A stretch of DNA of 64,000 nt, taken from contig JAHBUV010000001.1 of NCBI GenBank assembly GCA_019637915.1, forward strand, positions 1,334,565 through 1,398,564. Reading direction: 5' to 3'. The notes beneath the pieces are model-generated. The model was not told the DNA's origin. It saw nothing but the letters and a program-made list of their open reading frames with translations, and searched no databases. The stretch's first letter is position 1. Each line of letters begins with the position of its first letter. Of this stretch, positions 16,122 to 23,378 are shown piece by piece. Made by a program: the position numbers and the translations under genes. This stretch comes from Pseudobdellovibrionaceae bacterium. Its GTDB lineage: Bacteria > Bdellovibrionota > Bdellovibrionia > Bdellovibrionales > Bdellovibrionaceae.

Positions 16122-17215
16122 GCTTGTCGCGGTTGTACCTGGATCTCGAACAAAAAATCCTTTCCCTCCATGGCGAAGGGGGACCGGCGGGCGAAGATCA
16201 CTTCCTGCGCGAGCGGGAGGATCTGCTGAACGGCGCCGCCATCGGGCTGGACGAACCGGAATCGCGGCGCCTGCGCCAGGAATTCGATGAGTGGGGTCCC
16301 CTCACGGATCTGCTGGAAATGCCGGGACTGACGGAAATCCTCGTCAACGGACCCGACACGATCTGGTACGAGAAAAACGGCCGTTTGCACCGCTGGCCGG
16401 ACCGGTTTTTTTCAAACGCCAGCCATCAGCGCTGTCTGGACCGCCTCTGCCAGCAGGCCCGCGCCCTCGTGACTCTGGAGCGGCCCTCCGCCGACGGGCG
16501 CTGGCGGGATTTCCGATTGCACGTCATCCGCCCGCCCCTGACCCGCGAACACGTGGCGATCAGCCTGCGCCGCCATCCGGAGAATCCCTGGACCCTCGAA
16601 GCACTGCGAAACGCCGGCTGGTGCCGGGAACCCGAAGCTCTTTTCCTGCGCTCTTTGATCGGAAGACGCCTGAATTTCCTGGTCGTCGGCCCCACGGGTT
16701 GCGGCAAAACCTCCGTGGTGAATTCCCTGCTGGGCTTGATCGCGCCCGATGAAAGGGTCGGCATCATCGAAGACACCGACGAGATCGCCGCGCCCGCCGG
16801 CCCGTCCTTCAAACTCCTGACCAGACCCGCCTCGCCCGGGGGATTGGGCGCCGTCGATCAGGGCGAACTCGTGCGACAATGCCTGCGCATGCGCCCCGAT
16901 CGTCTGGTGATGGGGGAAATCCGCGGCCCCGAAGCGAAGGATTTTTTGATGGCGCTGTCCACCGGTCACGGCGGCAGTTTCGGCACCCTGCACGCGGAGG
17001 ATCCGGCGCAGGCTTTGATCCGCCTGGAGATGCTGATCCAGATGGGCGCGTCCCATTGGGGACTCACGGCGATCCGCAAACTCATCCGACTGGGCCTGCA
17101 TTACATCATCGTCGTGGGAAAAAATGAAAACGGCGGGCGCTTTTTCAAGGGCGCCCACCGTCTGGTGTCTTTGGAGGAGACCGGGTTTCTCCTGGAGAAG
17201 GAGGAACTTCCTTAA
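16118..17215 (+). CDS. cpaF: Tad/Flp pilus ATPase CpaF/TadA
   Basis: The 365-residue type II/IV secretion ATPase powers pilus assembly from the cytoplasmic face. It contains the CpaF-type N-terminal region (MPGLTEILVNGPDTIWYEKNG), Walker A GPTGCGKT, an acidic IEDTDEI strand, and the Asp/His boxes near RMRPDRLVMGEIRGPEA and STGHGGSFGTLHAE. It is somewhat shorter than many CpaF proteins because the leading domain is small. It is translationally coupled to the secretin. No TadB/TadC platform gene follows; the next gene converges and overlaps by four bases. Confidence 0.9.
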   Translation: MSLSRLYLDLEQKILSLHGEGGPAGEDHFLREREDLLNGAAIGLDEPESRRLRQEFDEWGPLTDLLEMPGLTEILVNGPDTIWYEKNGRLHRWPDRFFSNASHQRCLDRLCQQARALVTLERPSADGRWRDFRLHVIRPPLTREHVAISLRRHPENPWTLEALRNAGWCREPEALFLRSLIGRRLNFLVVGPTGCGKTSVVNSLLGLIAPDERVGIIEDTDEIAAPAGPSFKLLTRPASPGGLGAVDQGELVRQCLRMRPDRLVMGEIRGPEAKDFLMALSTGHGGSFGTLHAEDPAQALIRLEMLIQMGASHWGLTAIRKLIRLGLHYIIVVGKNENGGRFFKGAHRLVSLEETGFLLEKEELP

Positions 17216-17583
17216 GCCTCGGTGCTCGAGGGGGTGGGAACGAAGCCGCGTTTTTCCTCCACGGCGCCGAGCAGCTCTTCGGAACGGGGCGCGACCCCTT
17301 CTTTCAGGTCTTTGACGGGATTGGTGTCGAAGAATTTTTTCGCCAGATCCTCGACGACCTTGGCGCGGGCCGCTTCCGGTTTGTTTTTATAGATGTCCGT
17401 GCGGTCGAGGGGTCTTTCGAGATTCGAGATGTTGACCCGGTCCTCGATGTCCAACGGCGATCTCGTCACCCGTCCTTCCGGACGGCCCCAACCCGGGGCA
17501 CCGGGACGGACCGGTTGGGAGCCTGACACATCCACCGCTTTCGTGCGGGCATTGCTCGGGATGATGCGGCTGATTTTTTCCAT
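17212..17583 (-). CDS. Small orphan protein with a sigma-28 promoter
   Basis: The 123-residue soluble protein (MEKISRIIPSNARTKAVDV at the N-terminus) is Pro/Arg-rich in its first third, with a helical Lys/Glu-rich second half. The ATG at 17583 has a strong ribosome-binding site (AGGAGGTG). I recognise no domain. The segment DRVNISNLERP faintly recalls the start of flagellar accessory proteins such as FlgM, but the rest does not fit, so I do not call it FlgM. A good FliA-type promoter 49 bases upstream ties its expression to motility. Confidence 0.65.
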   Translation of the reverse strand: MEKISRIIPSNARTKAVDVSGSQPVRPGAPGWGRPEGRVTRSPLDIEDRVNISNLERPLDRTDIYKNKPEAARAKVVEDLAKKFFDTNPVKDLKEGVAPRSEELLGAVEEKRGFVPTPSSTEA

Positions 17584-17631
17584 AACACCTCCTGTGTTCT
17601 GGTGGGTCGACCATCCTGGCCGACATCTTTC

Positions 17632-17658
17632 GTATCGGCTTGAAACGTTCCGACTTGA
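17632..17658 (-). promoter_or_regulatory. Flagellar sigma-28 (FliA) promoter
   Basis: On the minus strand TCAA, 15 bases, then GCCGATAC. The consensus is TAAA-N15-GCCGATAA, so spacing is exact and 10 of 12 core bases match. The transcript would start near 17625, about 40 bases ahead of the ATG at 17583. Confidence 0.65.
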
Positions 17659-17766
17659 GACAAGGTCCCGCATTCTGGTGGAAGGTCGAGGTCTTGGCGC
17701 AGTGAATTACTCTCTCTGGCATAGTACCTTGCAATGAATAGTACACGGTGATACACAGATCCAAAC

Positions 17767-18084
17767 ATGAACGCGCAATTTAAAAAAGGCATTCTCGAGC
17801 TCTGTGTCCTGTCGCTGATCCGGCGGCGGGATTACTACGGCTACGAGCTGGTCGAGGAGATTTCCAAGCAGTTCGAGATCTCCGAAGGCACCATCTACCC
17901 CATCCTGCGCCGCCTGACCGACGAGAAGTACTTCGAGACTTACTTGCGCGAGTCCAGCTCGGGGCCGCCGCGGAAATACTACCGCCTCACCGACGAAGGT
18001 CGGGCCGCCCACGCCCAGCTGCTGCGCGAATGGAACGACTTCGATCGCCAAGTGAAATCCCTGCTGAACGGAGAAGCAACATGA
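17767..18084 (+). CDS. PadR-family transcriptional regulator
   Basis: The 105-residue protein is a full-length small PadR: winged helix with LELCVLSLIRRRDYYGYELVEEI, the wing EGTIYPILRRLTDEKYFET, and the strand GPPRKYYRLTDEGR. PadR proteins repress nearby genes and respond to small molecules. The gene leads a three-gene operon with DUF1700 and DUF4097 proteins, a common arrangement in which PadR controls a membrane-linked output module. Its stop overlaps the next start. The upstream region contains two direct TAGTAC copies (about 17723 and 17738) that could be part of the operator. Confidence 0.9.
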   Translation: MNAQFKKGILELCVLSLIRRRDYYGYELVEEISKQFEISEGTIYPILRRLTDEKYFETYLRESSSGPPRKYYRLTDEGRAAHAQLLREWNDFDRQVKSLLNGEAT

Positions 18085-18659
18085 CGCGCACTGAGTGGCT
18101 GATCAAGCTGGAGCGGGAACTCACCCGCCTCGGGGTGCCCGCCCCGCGCGAGATCGTCGCCGACTACGAGGAGCATTTCGCCATCGCCGCCGGCGCCGGT
18201 AAAAAAGAGGAAGAGACGGCGGCGAAGCTGGGCGATCCCGTGTCGGTCGCCCGCGCCCACCAGGCCGAACGCCTGGTCAGCCAGGTCGCCACCCCCGGCG
18301 AAGCCCCGAAAATGCGGGACGTGGCGAGCGCCACCTGGCGCCTGCTGGTGCTGACCCCCTTCAACTTCTTCATGCTGATCGGGCCTTTCCTGTTGCTGGC
18401 GATCTGCCTGTTCACGGGCTGGATGCTGTGCCTCACCTTCGGCGGCGTGAGCCTCGCGATTCTCACCCTCGCCGCCACCTCCGTGCCGCTCCTGGCGGTG
18501 AATTTCTGGGGCACGGGCGCGCTGATCCTGGCGGCGCTCGGGTTCGTCTCACTGACCGTGTTCGGGATCATGACGATGCTCTTGATCAGCAAAGGGGCTT
18601 TGAGCTTTTTCGTTTCGTATCTGAAGTGGAACGTCGATTTCGTCCTGGCAAAGAAATGA
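18081..18659 (+). CDS. DUF1700-family membrane protein
   Basis: The 192-residue protein begins with the DUF1700 cytoplasmic domain (TEWLIKLERELTRLG, VADYEEHFAIAAGAGKKEEE, AAKLGDPVSVARAH). Three strongly hydrophobic segments follow at about 90-170. The ATG overlaps the PadR stop as ATGA. PadR-DUF1700-DUF4097 cassettes are widespread, and DUF1700 proteins are thought to act as membrane partners of the regulator, resembling an anti-regulator or sensor. The precise role is not established. Confidence 0.8.
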   Translation: MTRTEWLIKLERELTRLGVPAPREIVADYEEHFAIAAGAGKKEEETAAKLGDPVSVARAHQAERLVSQVATPGEAPKMRDVASATWRLLVLTPFNFFMLIGPFLLLAICLFTGWMLCLTFGGVSLAILTLAATSVPLLAVNFWGTGALILAALGFVSLTVFGIMTMLLISKGALSFFVSYLKWNVDFVLAKK

Positions 18660-18666
18660 GGTGTGC

Positions 18667-19323
18667 ATGAGTGACCGATTCTACAAATTTTATGTTTCGG
18701 TGCTTTTCGTGACGGTGGCCTTGTTCGGCCTGTCCGGTTTCTTCAGCTGGATGGCGGGGGACTCGAAAGACCAGCTGGCGAGGCAGATCTTCGGGCAGTT
18801 CAGCGATGCCGCCCAAAAAGACTTCACCGCCATCGAGGAGAACGTCGAACTGCAGGAACGTTTTCAGGAAATCAGCATCCGCTCCCCCTCCGGCGACGTT
18901 TCCATCAGCCCCTCCCCGGACGATAAAACGCGCATTCATTTCAGCGGCAAAACGCCGCGCCACCTGAAGCGCAGCCCCTACGGCTACCGCGTTCAGGACG
19001 GCGTTTTGCACATCAAAGTCGAGCACGAGTCCGAAGGACAACAACTTCACTTCACCTTGAACGGCGAGGAAATCACCCTGGGAGCGCGCTCCCCGGAGGT
19101 GAACATCGACCTTCAGGTGCCGAACGAGCTCTTCAAAAGCCTCCAGGCCCAAAGCGTTTCCGGTGACTTCAACGTTCAAGTTCCGAAGGGTTCCTCCTGG
19201 CAGGTCGACTTCAAATCGATCTCCGGGCATTTGGAGAACCATGTTCCCGCATCCCCCTCCCCCACAGGTCGGATTCAGATTCAGACCGTTTCCGGTGACG
19301 CCGAGATCAGCGAATCCCCCTAA
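18667..19323 (+). CDS. DUF4097-like beta-helix protein with membrane anchor
   Basis: The 218-residue protein has one N-terminal transmembrane segment (FYVSVLFVTVALFGLSGFFSWM). A repetitive beta-strand domain follows, with recurring SGDVSISPS, SVSGDFNVQVPKG and TVSGDAEIS, the DUF4097/DUF4098 pattern of stacked strands. It is probably surface- or periplasm-exposed. The in-frame GTG at 18661 is possible, but GAGGTG is better placed for ATG 18667. It ends the PadR operon; a hairpin lies 40 bases further on. Confidence 0.75.
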   Translation: MSDRFYKFYVSVLFVTVALFGLSGFFSWMAGDSKDQLARQIFGQFSDAAQKDFTAIEENVELQERFQEISIRSPSGDVSISPSPDDKTRIHFSGKTPRHLKRSPYGYRVQDGVLHIKVEHESEGQQLHFTLNGEEITLGARSPEVNIDLQVPNELFKSLQAQSVSGDFNVQVPKGSSWQVDFKSISGHLENHVPASPSPTGRIQIQTVSGDAEISESP

Positions 19324-19364
19324 AGCGTACCGCGGATTGTCATGTGTCCGTGCCAGCCGACCGT

Positions 19365-19393
19365 CGGTGTGATAGCCTCACACCGATTTTATT
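19365..19393 (+). terminator. Hairpin ending the PadR operon, abutting the next start codon
   Basis: A perfect 8-bp stem (CGGTGTGA / TCACACCG) with loop TAGCC is followed by ATTTTATT and then directly the ATG at 19394. It may terminate the upstream transcript, control translation of the downstream gene, or both. Confidence 0.5.
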
Positions 19394-20422
19394 ATGATAG
19401 AAATTATCGTCGTCCTCGTTTGCCTGATCTTGAACGCCACTTTGGCCGCCGCGGAAATGGCTTTCGTTTCGGCGGGTCGCGCCCAAATCAAATTGATGGC
19501 CGGCAAAGGCCTCACCAACGCCAAGACGCTCCTGAACCTGCGGCAGAATCCGGAACGGATTTTGTCGATCATTCAAATCGGCATCACTTTGGTCGGAGCC
19601 ATCGCCGCCGCCGTGTCCGGGGCCGGCGCCGAAGAATGGCTGGGCCCCACCTACATGTCTTATTTCAAGGTGAGCGAAGAGACCGCCGAGGCCTTGGCCA
19701 TCGTCACCATCGTTTTGCCCCTCACGTACATCAACGTCGTTTTCGGGGAACTGATCCCGAAATCCATTTCCCTGAAAAACCCCCTGGCCATCGCCATGTT
19801 CGCCGCCCCCTGGCTGGCTCTTTTTGACCGTTTGCTGTGGCCCCTGGTGTCTTTGCTCGAAAACTCGACGAAGTTCTTCCTGGGTCTTTGGGGACGCACG
19901 CCGGCGCCGGCGGAGGCCCGCGAAGGCGAGGATTTCGTCGAGATCGGCCAGCTGCAAAAGAAAACCAAAGAGTACGTGATCAACATGATCCACGCGGAGA
20001 AAAAGCGCGCCCGCGACACGATGATCCCCTGGGAATCCGTGAACTTTATTAAAAAAAGCTTCTCCATGGAAGAGGTGGAGGAAGTGGTCTTGCGTTCCGG
20101 GCACACGCGTTTGCCGGTGAAAGACGACGACCACATCGTGGGCCTTTTGCACACGAAAGAATTCATGAATCTCGTGAAAGCCGGCCGAACGGACTGGCAG
20201 GAATACATCCGTCCCATCCTGCGCTTCCGCGCCATGGAACCCATTTTGGACATTCTGCCGAAAATGCAGGAAAGTCGGAGCCATATGGCCGCCGTCTATG
20301 ACCGCCTGACGCCGATTGGCATCCTCACCATCGAGGACATCGTCGAAGAGGTTGTTGGCGACCTGCGCGATGAAGACGATGACGGTCGCGTGGCGCGCCT
20401 CATGGCCCGCAAAAAACGTTAA
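19394..20422 (+). CDS. CNNM/HlyC-CorC family membrane protein with CBS pair
   Basis: The 342-residue protein has an N-terminal CNNM domain of three to four transmembrane helices (IIVVLVCLILNATLAAAEMAF, ILSIIQIGITLVGAIAAAVSG, IVLPLTYINVVFGELIPKS). A cytoplasmic CBS pair follows at about 200-330 (RARDTMIPW, LPVKDDDHIVGLLHTKEFM, GILTIEDIVEEVVGDLRDE). Such proteins are linked to magnesium/cobalt efflux or resistance. The C-terminal CorC/transporter-associated domain is missing, so it ends just after the CBS pair. No ribosome-binding site precedes the ATG; the space is filled by a hairpin. Confidence 0.85.
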   Translation: MIEIIVVLVCLILNATLAAAEMAFVSAGRAQIKLMAGKGLTNAKTLLNLRQNPERILSIIQIGITLVGAIAAAVSGAGAEEWLGPTYMSYFKVSEETAEALAIVTIVLPLTYINVVFGELIPKSISLKNPLAIAMFAAPWLALFDRLLWPLVSLLENSTKFFLGLWGRTPAPAEAREGEDFVEIGQLQKKTKEYVINMIHAEKKRARDTMIPWESVNFIKKSFSMEEVEEVVLRSGHTRLPVKDDDHIVGLLHTKEFMNLVKAGRTDWQEYIRPILRFRAMEPILDILPKMQESRSHMAAVYDRLTPIGILTIEDIVEEVVGDLRDEDDDGRVARLMARKKR

Positions 20423-20541
20423 GAATCTGTTTTTCTTTTTTCATGTTTTCCAACACTGGGGTTACGTCCGGAAACACTTACCAGGACCGGATTTTACGTT
20501 TTCTTCAATTATTCGAATGACAAAATTTCCCGCCGGAATAA

Positions 20542-20569
20542 GCTGAAAAAGAAGCATCTCTTTTTCAGC
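20542..20569 (+). promoter_or_regulatory. Leader stem-loop before the acyltransferase-like cluster
   Basis: Perfect 10-bp arms (GCTGAAAAAG and CTTTTTCAGC) with an 8-base loop stand 35 bases before the next ATG. No T run follows, so it is not a standard rightward terminator. Confidence 0.45.
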
Positions 20570-20603
20570 GCATGAAGTGCTGAGTTGGTGACGGGGGAAA
20601 CTC

Positions 20604-21248
20604 ATGGTTGAGGACATCATTCGCTTTCGCAAACTGGAAAAAGATCAGGACCTGCTGAAATTTTCCCAGATGACCAAGCGCTACATCGGGGTGAACTACC
20701 CCCTTGAGTACCTCCGTCGTTCCCACGTGATCGCCATGACGACCAAAAGATCCCATCAACCGGCGGAAGCCATGCTGGGCGGTTACATCCTGGCGATGGA
20801 AGGCCCCTTCCGTGCCATTCAACAACTGCCGTCCCACGTGCTGCGCGACCGCCCGGATCTGCTGCCCCACCTGGAACGCGCCCAGGAGCTGACCGGTTTG
20901 TGGATTCATCCGAAAGTGCGCAATGGCGGCACCCGTTTCCTGCTGTGGTGGAATCTGTTCATGGACGTCCTGAAACAGAACTTCAAGGGCCGCCCCTACC
21001 TGATCTACGCCTACGACGCGGAAAAAGAAAAGCTGCGCCAGATGTACAGCCTTTCCAATCCCCGGGTCATTTACAAAGGCATGGTGTTCATCGAAGGCAT
21101 GGAAAAAGAAGCCTATGAGGCCGTCGAGATCGGCTCCATCCGCTCCGTTTTGGCCTGCTTCGTGATCCGCCCGGTTTTCATTTCGAAATTCATCACTCGA
21201 CGCCTTTTCAGGAAGAAGAAAGATCTCGCGGCCCTGTCCAAAGCCTGA
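20604..21248 (+). CDS. GNAT-like hypothetical acyltransferase
   Basis: In this 214-residue protein the middle (GYILAMEGPF, then ELTGLWIHPKVRNGGTRFLLWW) and the following PYLIYAYDAEKEKLRQMYS resemble the strand-helix-strand core and late motif of N-acyltransferases. The acyl-CoA loop consensus (Q/RxxGxG/A) is not clear. The C-terminus has a hydrophobic stretch (SVLACFVIRPVFISKF) and a basic tail. GGGGGA precedes the ATG. It is the first gene of three co-directional genes that all look like acyl-transfer enzymes, 13 bases before the next. Family assignment is tentative. Confidence 0.55.
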   Translation: MVEDIIRFRKLEKDQDLLKFSQMTKRYIGVNYPLEYLRRSHVIAMTTKRSHQPAEAMLGGYILAMEGPFRAIQQLPSHVLRDRPDLLPHLERAQELTGLWIHPKVRNGGTRFLLWWNLFMDVLKQNFKGRPYLIYAYDAEKEKLRQMYSLSNPRVIYKGMVFIEGMEKEAYEAVEIGSIRSVLACFVIRPVFISKFITRRLFRKKKDLAALSKA

Positions 21249-21261
21249 TTAAATTTCCCTG

Positions 21262-22410
21262 ATGAGAACTCTCGACGAACTCTTTCGTCCGTATCCGCGC
21301 CTGTCCCGGGCGCGGACCCAGGACGATCAAACGGATATTTTCGATCTCCTGGATCGCACGTCCATGGTCTCGGGATCCCTCGCCCTCACGTTCGGCCGCC
21401 GCCCCGACTTTTTCAAATTCCTGAGGATCCAGGGGGCGAAGCTCATCGTGTTCCTGATGCGCAACGAGGATTCCTCCCTGCAGGGGATCGCCAGCATGAC
21501 CATCCGGCCGATGAAGCACGACGGCCGCGAGGTCGCCATCACCTACGCGAGCGATCTGCGCACCAGCCCGCAGCTTTGCCGGAGCGCCCGCCTGCAGTGG
21601 CGGAAAATGTACGCGGAGCTGATGAAGGAATTGCCGACCGTTCCGGAATTCCAAGGCACGCGCACCATGCTCACGGCCGTCTGGGACGACAACGCCGTCG
21701 CGCAGAGAAGTCTGGTGAAAAAAAACAAGAACATGGAAACCCTGTACTCGCCGCTGCAGGATTATTCGATCCTGTCCGTCCTGGGACGCTTTTGGCGGCG
21801 GCGCGACCGCGGCGACGTGCGCCCGGCGGAGCCGCGGGATTTCCCCGGGATCCGCGAACGGCTCTGCTCGCCGCGGAATCCCCGCCAACTCGCCTGGACG
21901 CCGGAGGATCTGGATCGCACGCTGAGCGAGCTCGGGCGCAGCTACGCGGATTTTCTGGTGCTCGATCATGCCGACGGCTCGAAATCCTTCGTTCTGCCCG
22001 TGGACCAGATCCCGGGACGCACGGTGATCGTGCACTCCCTGCCTTCTTTCTGGAAATACCTGCGCGGTTTCCTGCGCGTGGTGTTCCGTCTGGACATCCG
22101 GCTCGGCGGGGAACTGCGGATCAAATCCCTGCTCTTCGCCGGAGCCAATCAATGGCAAGACGAGGGCGAAAGCCTGTCGCGCTTCCTGCATTTTCTGATG
22201 AACCGCGATCTGCCCCTGCCGGCGGAAAAACGCCCGCACCTGTACAGCGTCGCCCTGTGGAACCAGCCGGACGGCATCCGGCACCTGCGACGCCGCGGCT
22301 TCATCGGCACGACCGTGGGCGCGAAGATCTACCAGGTCCATCATCAGGACACGCCCGCCCTGAAGCCGGAGGACATGCGCATGGACAATCTCGAGGTCTT
22401 CCTCCTATGA
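21262..22410 (+). CDS. Possible double-GNAT hypothetical protein
   Basis: The length of this 382-residue protein fits two acyltransferase-like halves. The first has LIVFLMRNEDSSLQGIASMTIRPM and later TMLTAVWDDNAVAQRSL. The second has DFLVLDHADGSKSFVLPVDQ and closes with LYSVALWNQPDGIRHLRRRGF, which resembles the final GNAT strand and helix. No catalytic residue can be named with confidence. Its stop overlaps the start of the next gene by four bases (ATGA), so the products are probably made together. Confidence 0.5.
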   Translation: MRTLDELFRPYPRLSRARTQDDQTDIFDLLDRTSMVSGSLALTFGRRPDFFKFLRIQGAKLIVFLMRNEDSSLQGIASMTIRPMKHDGREVAITYASDLRTSPQLCRSARLQWRKMYAELMKELPTVPEFQGTRTMLTAVWDDNAVAQRSLVKKNKNMETLYSPLQDYSILSVLGRFWRRRDRGDVRPAEPRDFPGIRERLCSPRNPRQLAWTPEDLDRTLSELGRSYADFLVLDHADGSKSFVLPVDQIPGRTVIVHSLPSFWKYLRGFLRVVFRLDIRLGGELRIKSLLFAGANQWQDEGESLSRFLHFLMNRDLPLPAEKRPHLYSVALWNQPDGIRHLRRRGFIGTTVGAKIYQVHHQDTPALKPEDMRMDNLEVFLL

Positions 22411-23378
22411 AGAAGAACTGGGGCGCCCTGTGGTTTGAATTGCGGGCCGGCCTCGGGCAATCCGACATGGCCACGGTCATGTACCGCGACGGCGAGAACG
22501 CGCCCCTGGTGATCGAGAACTTCCGGCATCGCGAGGCCGACGGCCTGGGGAAAATCCAAGCCATCATGCTGAAAAGCGGCGTCCGCCTGCGGGTGGCTTC
22601 GAAGAAGCTCAAACCGCCGCCGGCTTTCCTGCATTTTTACTATCTTCTGGGCGGTTTGCTGAAGCACCCGGTGGCCTCCGTCAACCCCTGGAAACACTTC
22701 CAGCCGGAGCTGAAACCGGACCCTTCACAACTGAGCAGTTGGACGTTGAGCGATGAGCAGGAAAAACATCTGCGGATCCTGGCGAAAAACCGGGGCGTGA
22801 GCCCTTCGTTCTTGCTGATTCACCGTCTGAGCGGTCTTTTGCGCGAAAAGCTGTACCGCGATCCTTCGCGGGAGGCCCTGTGGCTTTTCCCCGTGGATCT
22901 GCGCGGCGCTTTTCCGGATGCGCCGCTGGAGGATCTGGTGGTGAGCTTCATTCCCCTGCACCTTCGCGAAGGGACTCTGGATTCCCTGCGCCCGCAGTAC
23001 GACCGGATGCGCGAACAACTGAAAAGCGGCCAGTACTGGCATTTTCACGCTTTGTATCAGATCGGCCGCTGGATCGGCCGCCGGGGCATGATGTTCCTCA
23101 TCCACCGCTCCCACAACAAAAGCTTCTGGATGGGGAGTTTTTCGGATTTGGGCGAGTGGAACCAGGAGGAGATCCGCCAGTCCCCGGCCCGCGATCGCGT
23201 TTGGCAGATCGCTCCCCCGGGTTCCGCCTCCTATCCCGTCGGTTTCACCACCATCGTTTGGAACGGCCGGCGCACGCTGACCCTGAAGATTCATCCGGCA
23301 ATCACCACCCGGAACCCCGAGGAACTGGCGAAAGAAATCATGACGGGGCTGCGCGAGGATTTGGCGCGGATTCCTTAG
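22407..23378 (+). CDS. Condensation/CoA-dependent acyltransferase-superfamily-like protein
   Basis: The 323-residue protein resembles the C-terminal half of wax-ester/diacylglycerol or condensation-type acyltransferases: LWLFPVDLRGAFPDAPLEDLVVSFIPLHL corresponds to the crossover segment, and SFWMGSFSDLGEW to a late conserved turn. The catalytic HHxxxDG motif of the N-terminal half is not visible, so it is either divergent, inactive or a related fold only. The frame runs far upstream in shadow sequence, but ATG 22407 overlaps the preceding stop. It ends four bases into the convergent outer-membrane-protein gene. Confidence 0.5.
   Translation: MKKNWGALWFELRAGLGQSDMATVMYRDGENAPLVIENFRHREADGLGKIQAIMLKSGVRLRVASKKLKPPPAFLHFYYLLGGLLKHPVASVNPWKHFQPELKPDPSQLSSWTLSDEQEKHLRILAKNRGVSPSFLLIHRLSGLLREKLYRDPSREALWLFPVDLRGAFPDAPLEDLVVSFIPLHLREGTLDSLRPQYDRMREQLKSGQYWHFHALYQIGRWIGRRGMMFLIHRSHNKSFWMGSFSDLGEWNQEEIRQSPARDRVWQIAPPGSASYPVGFTTIVWNGRRTLTLKIHPAITTRNPEELAKEIMTGLREDLARIP

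Noticed and set aside
17716-17734. Sigma-54-like TGGCATAGTACCTTGC before the PadR gene.
   Set aside because: GG and GC are 11 rather than 10 bases apart, a spacing that sigma-54 normally does not tolerate.
21576-22406. Long upstream extension of the acyltransferase-like frame.
   Set aside because: It lies inside the preceding gene in another frame, is Arg/Pro-rich, and lacks similarity; the ATG at 22407 overlaps the upstream stop in the usual way.
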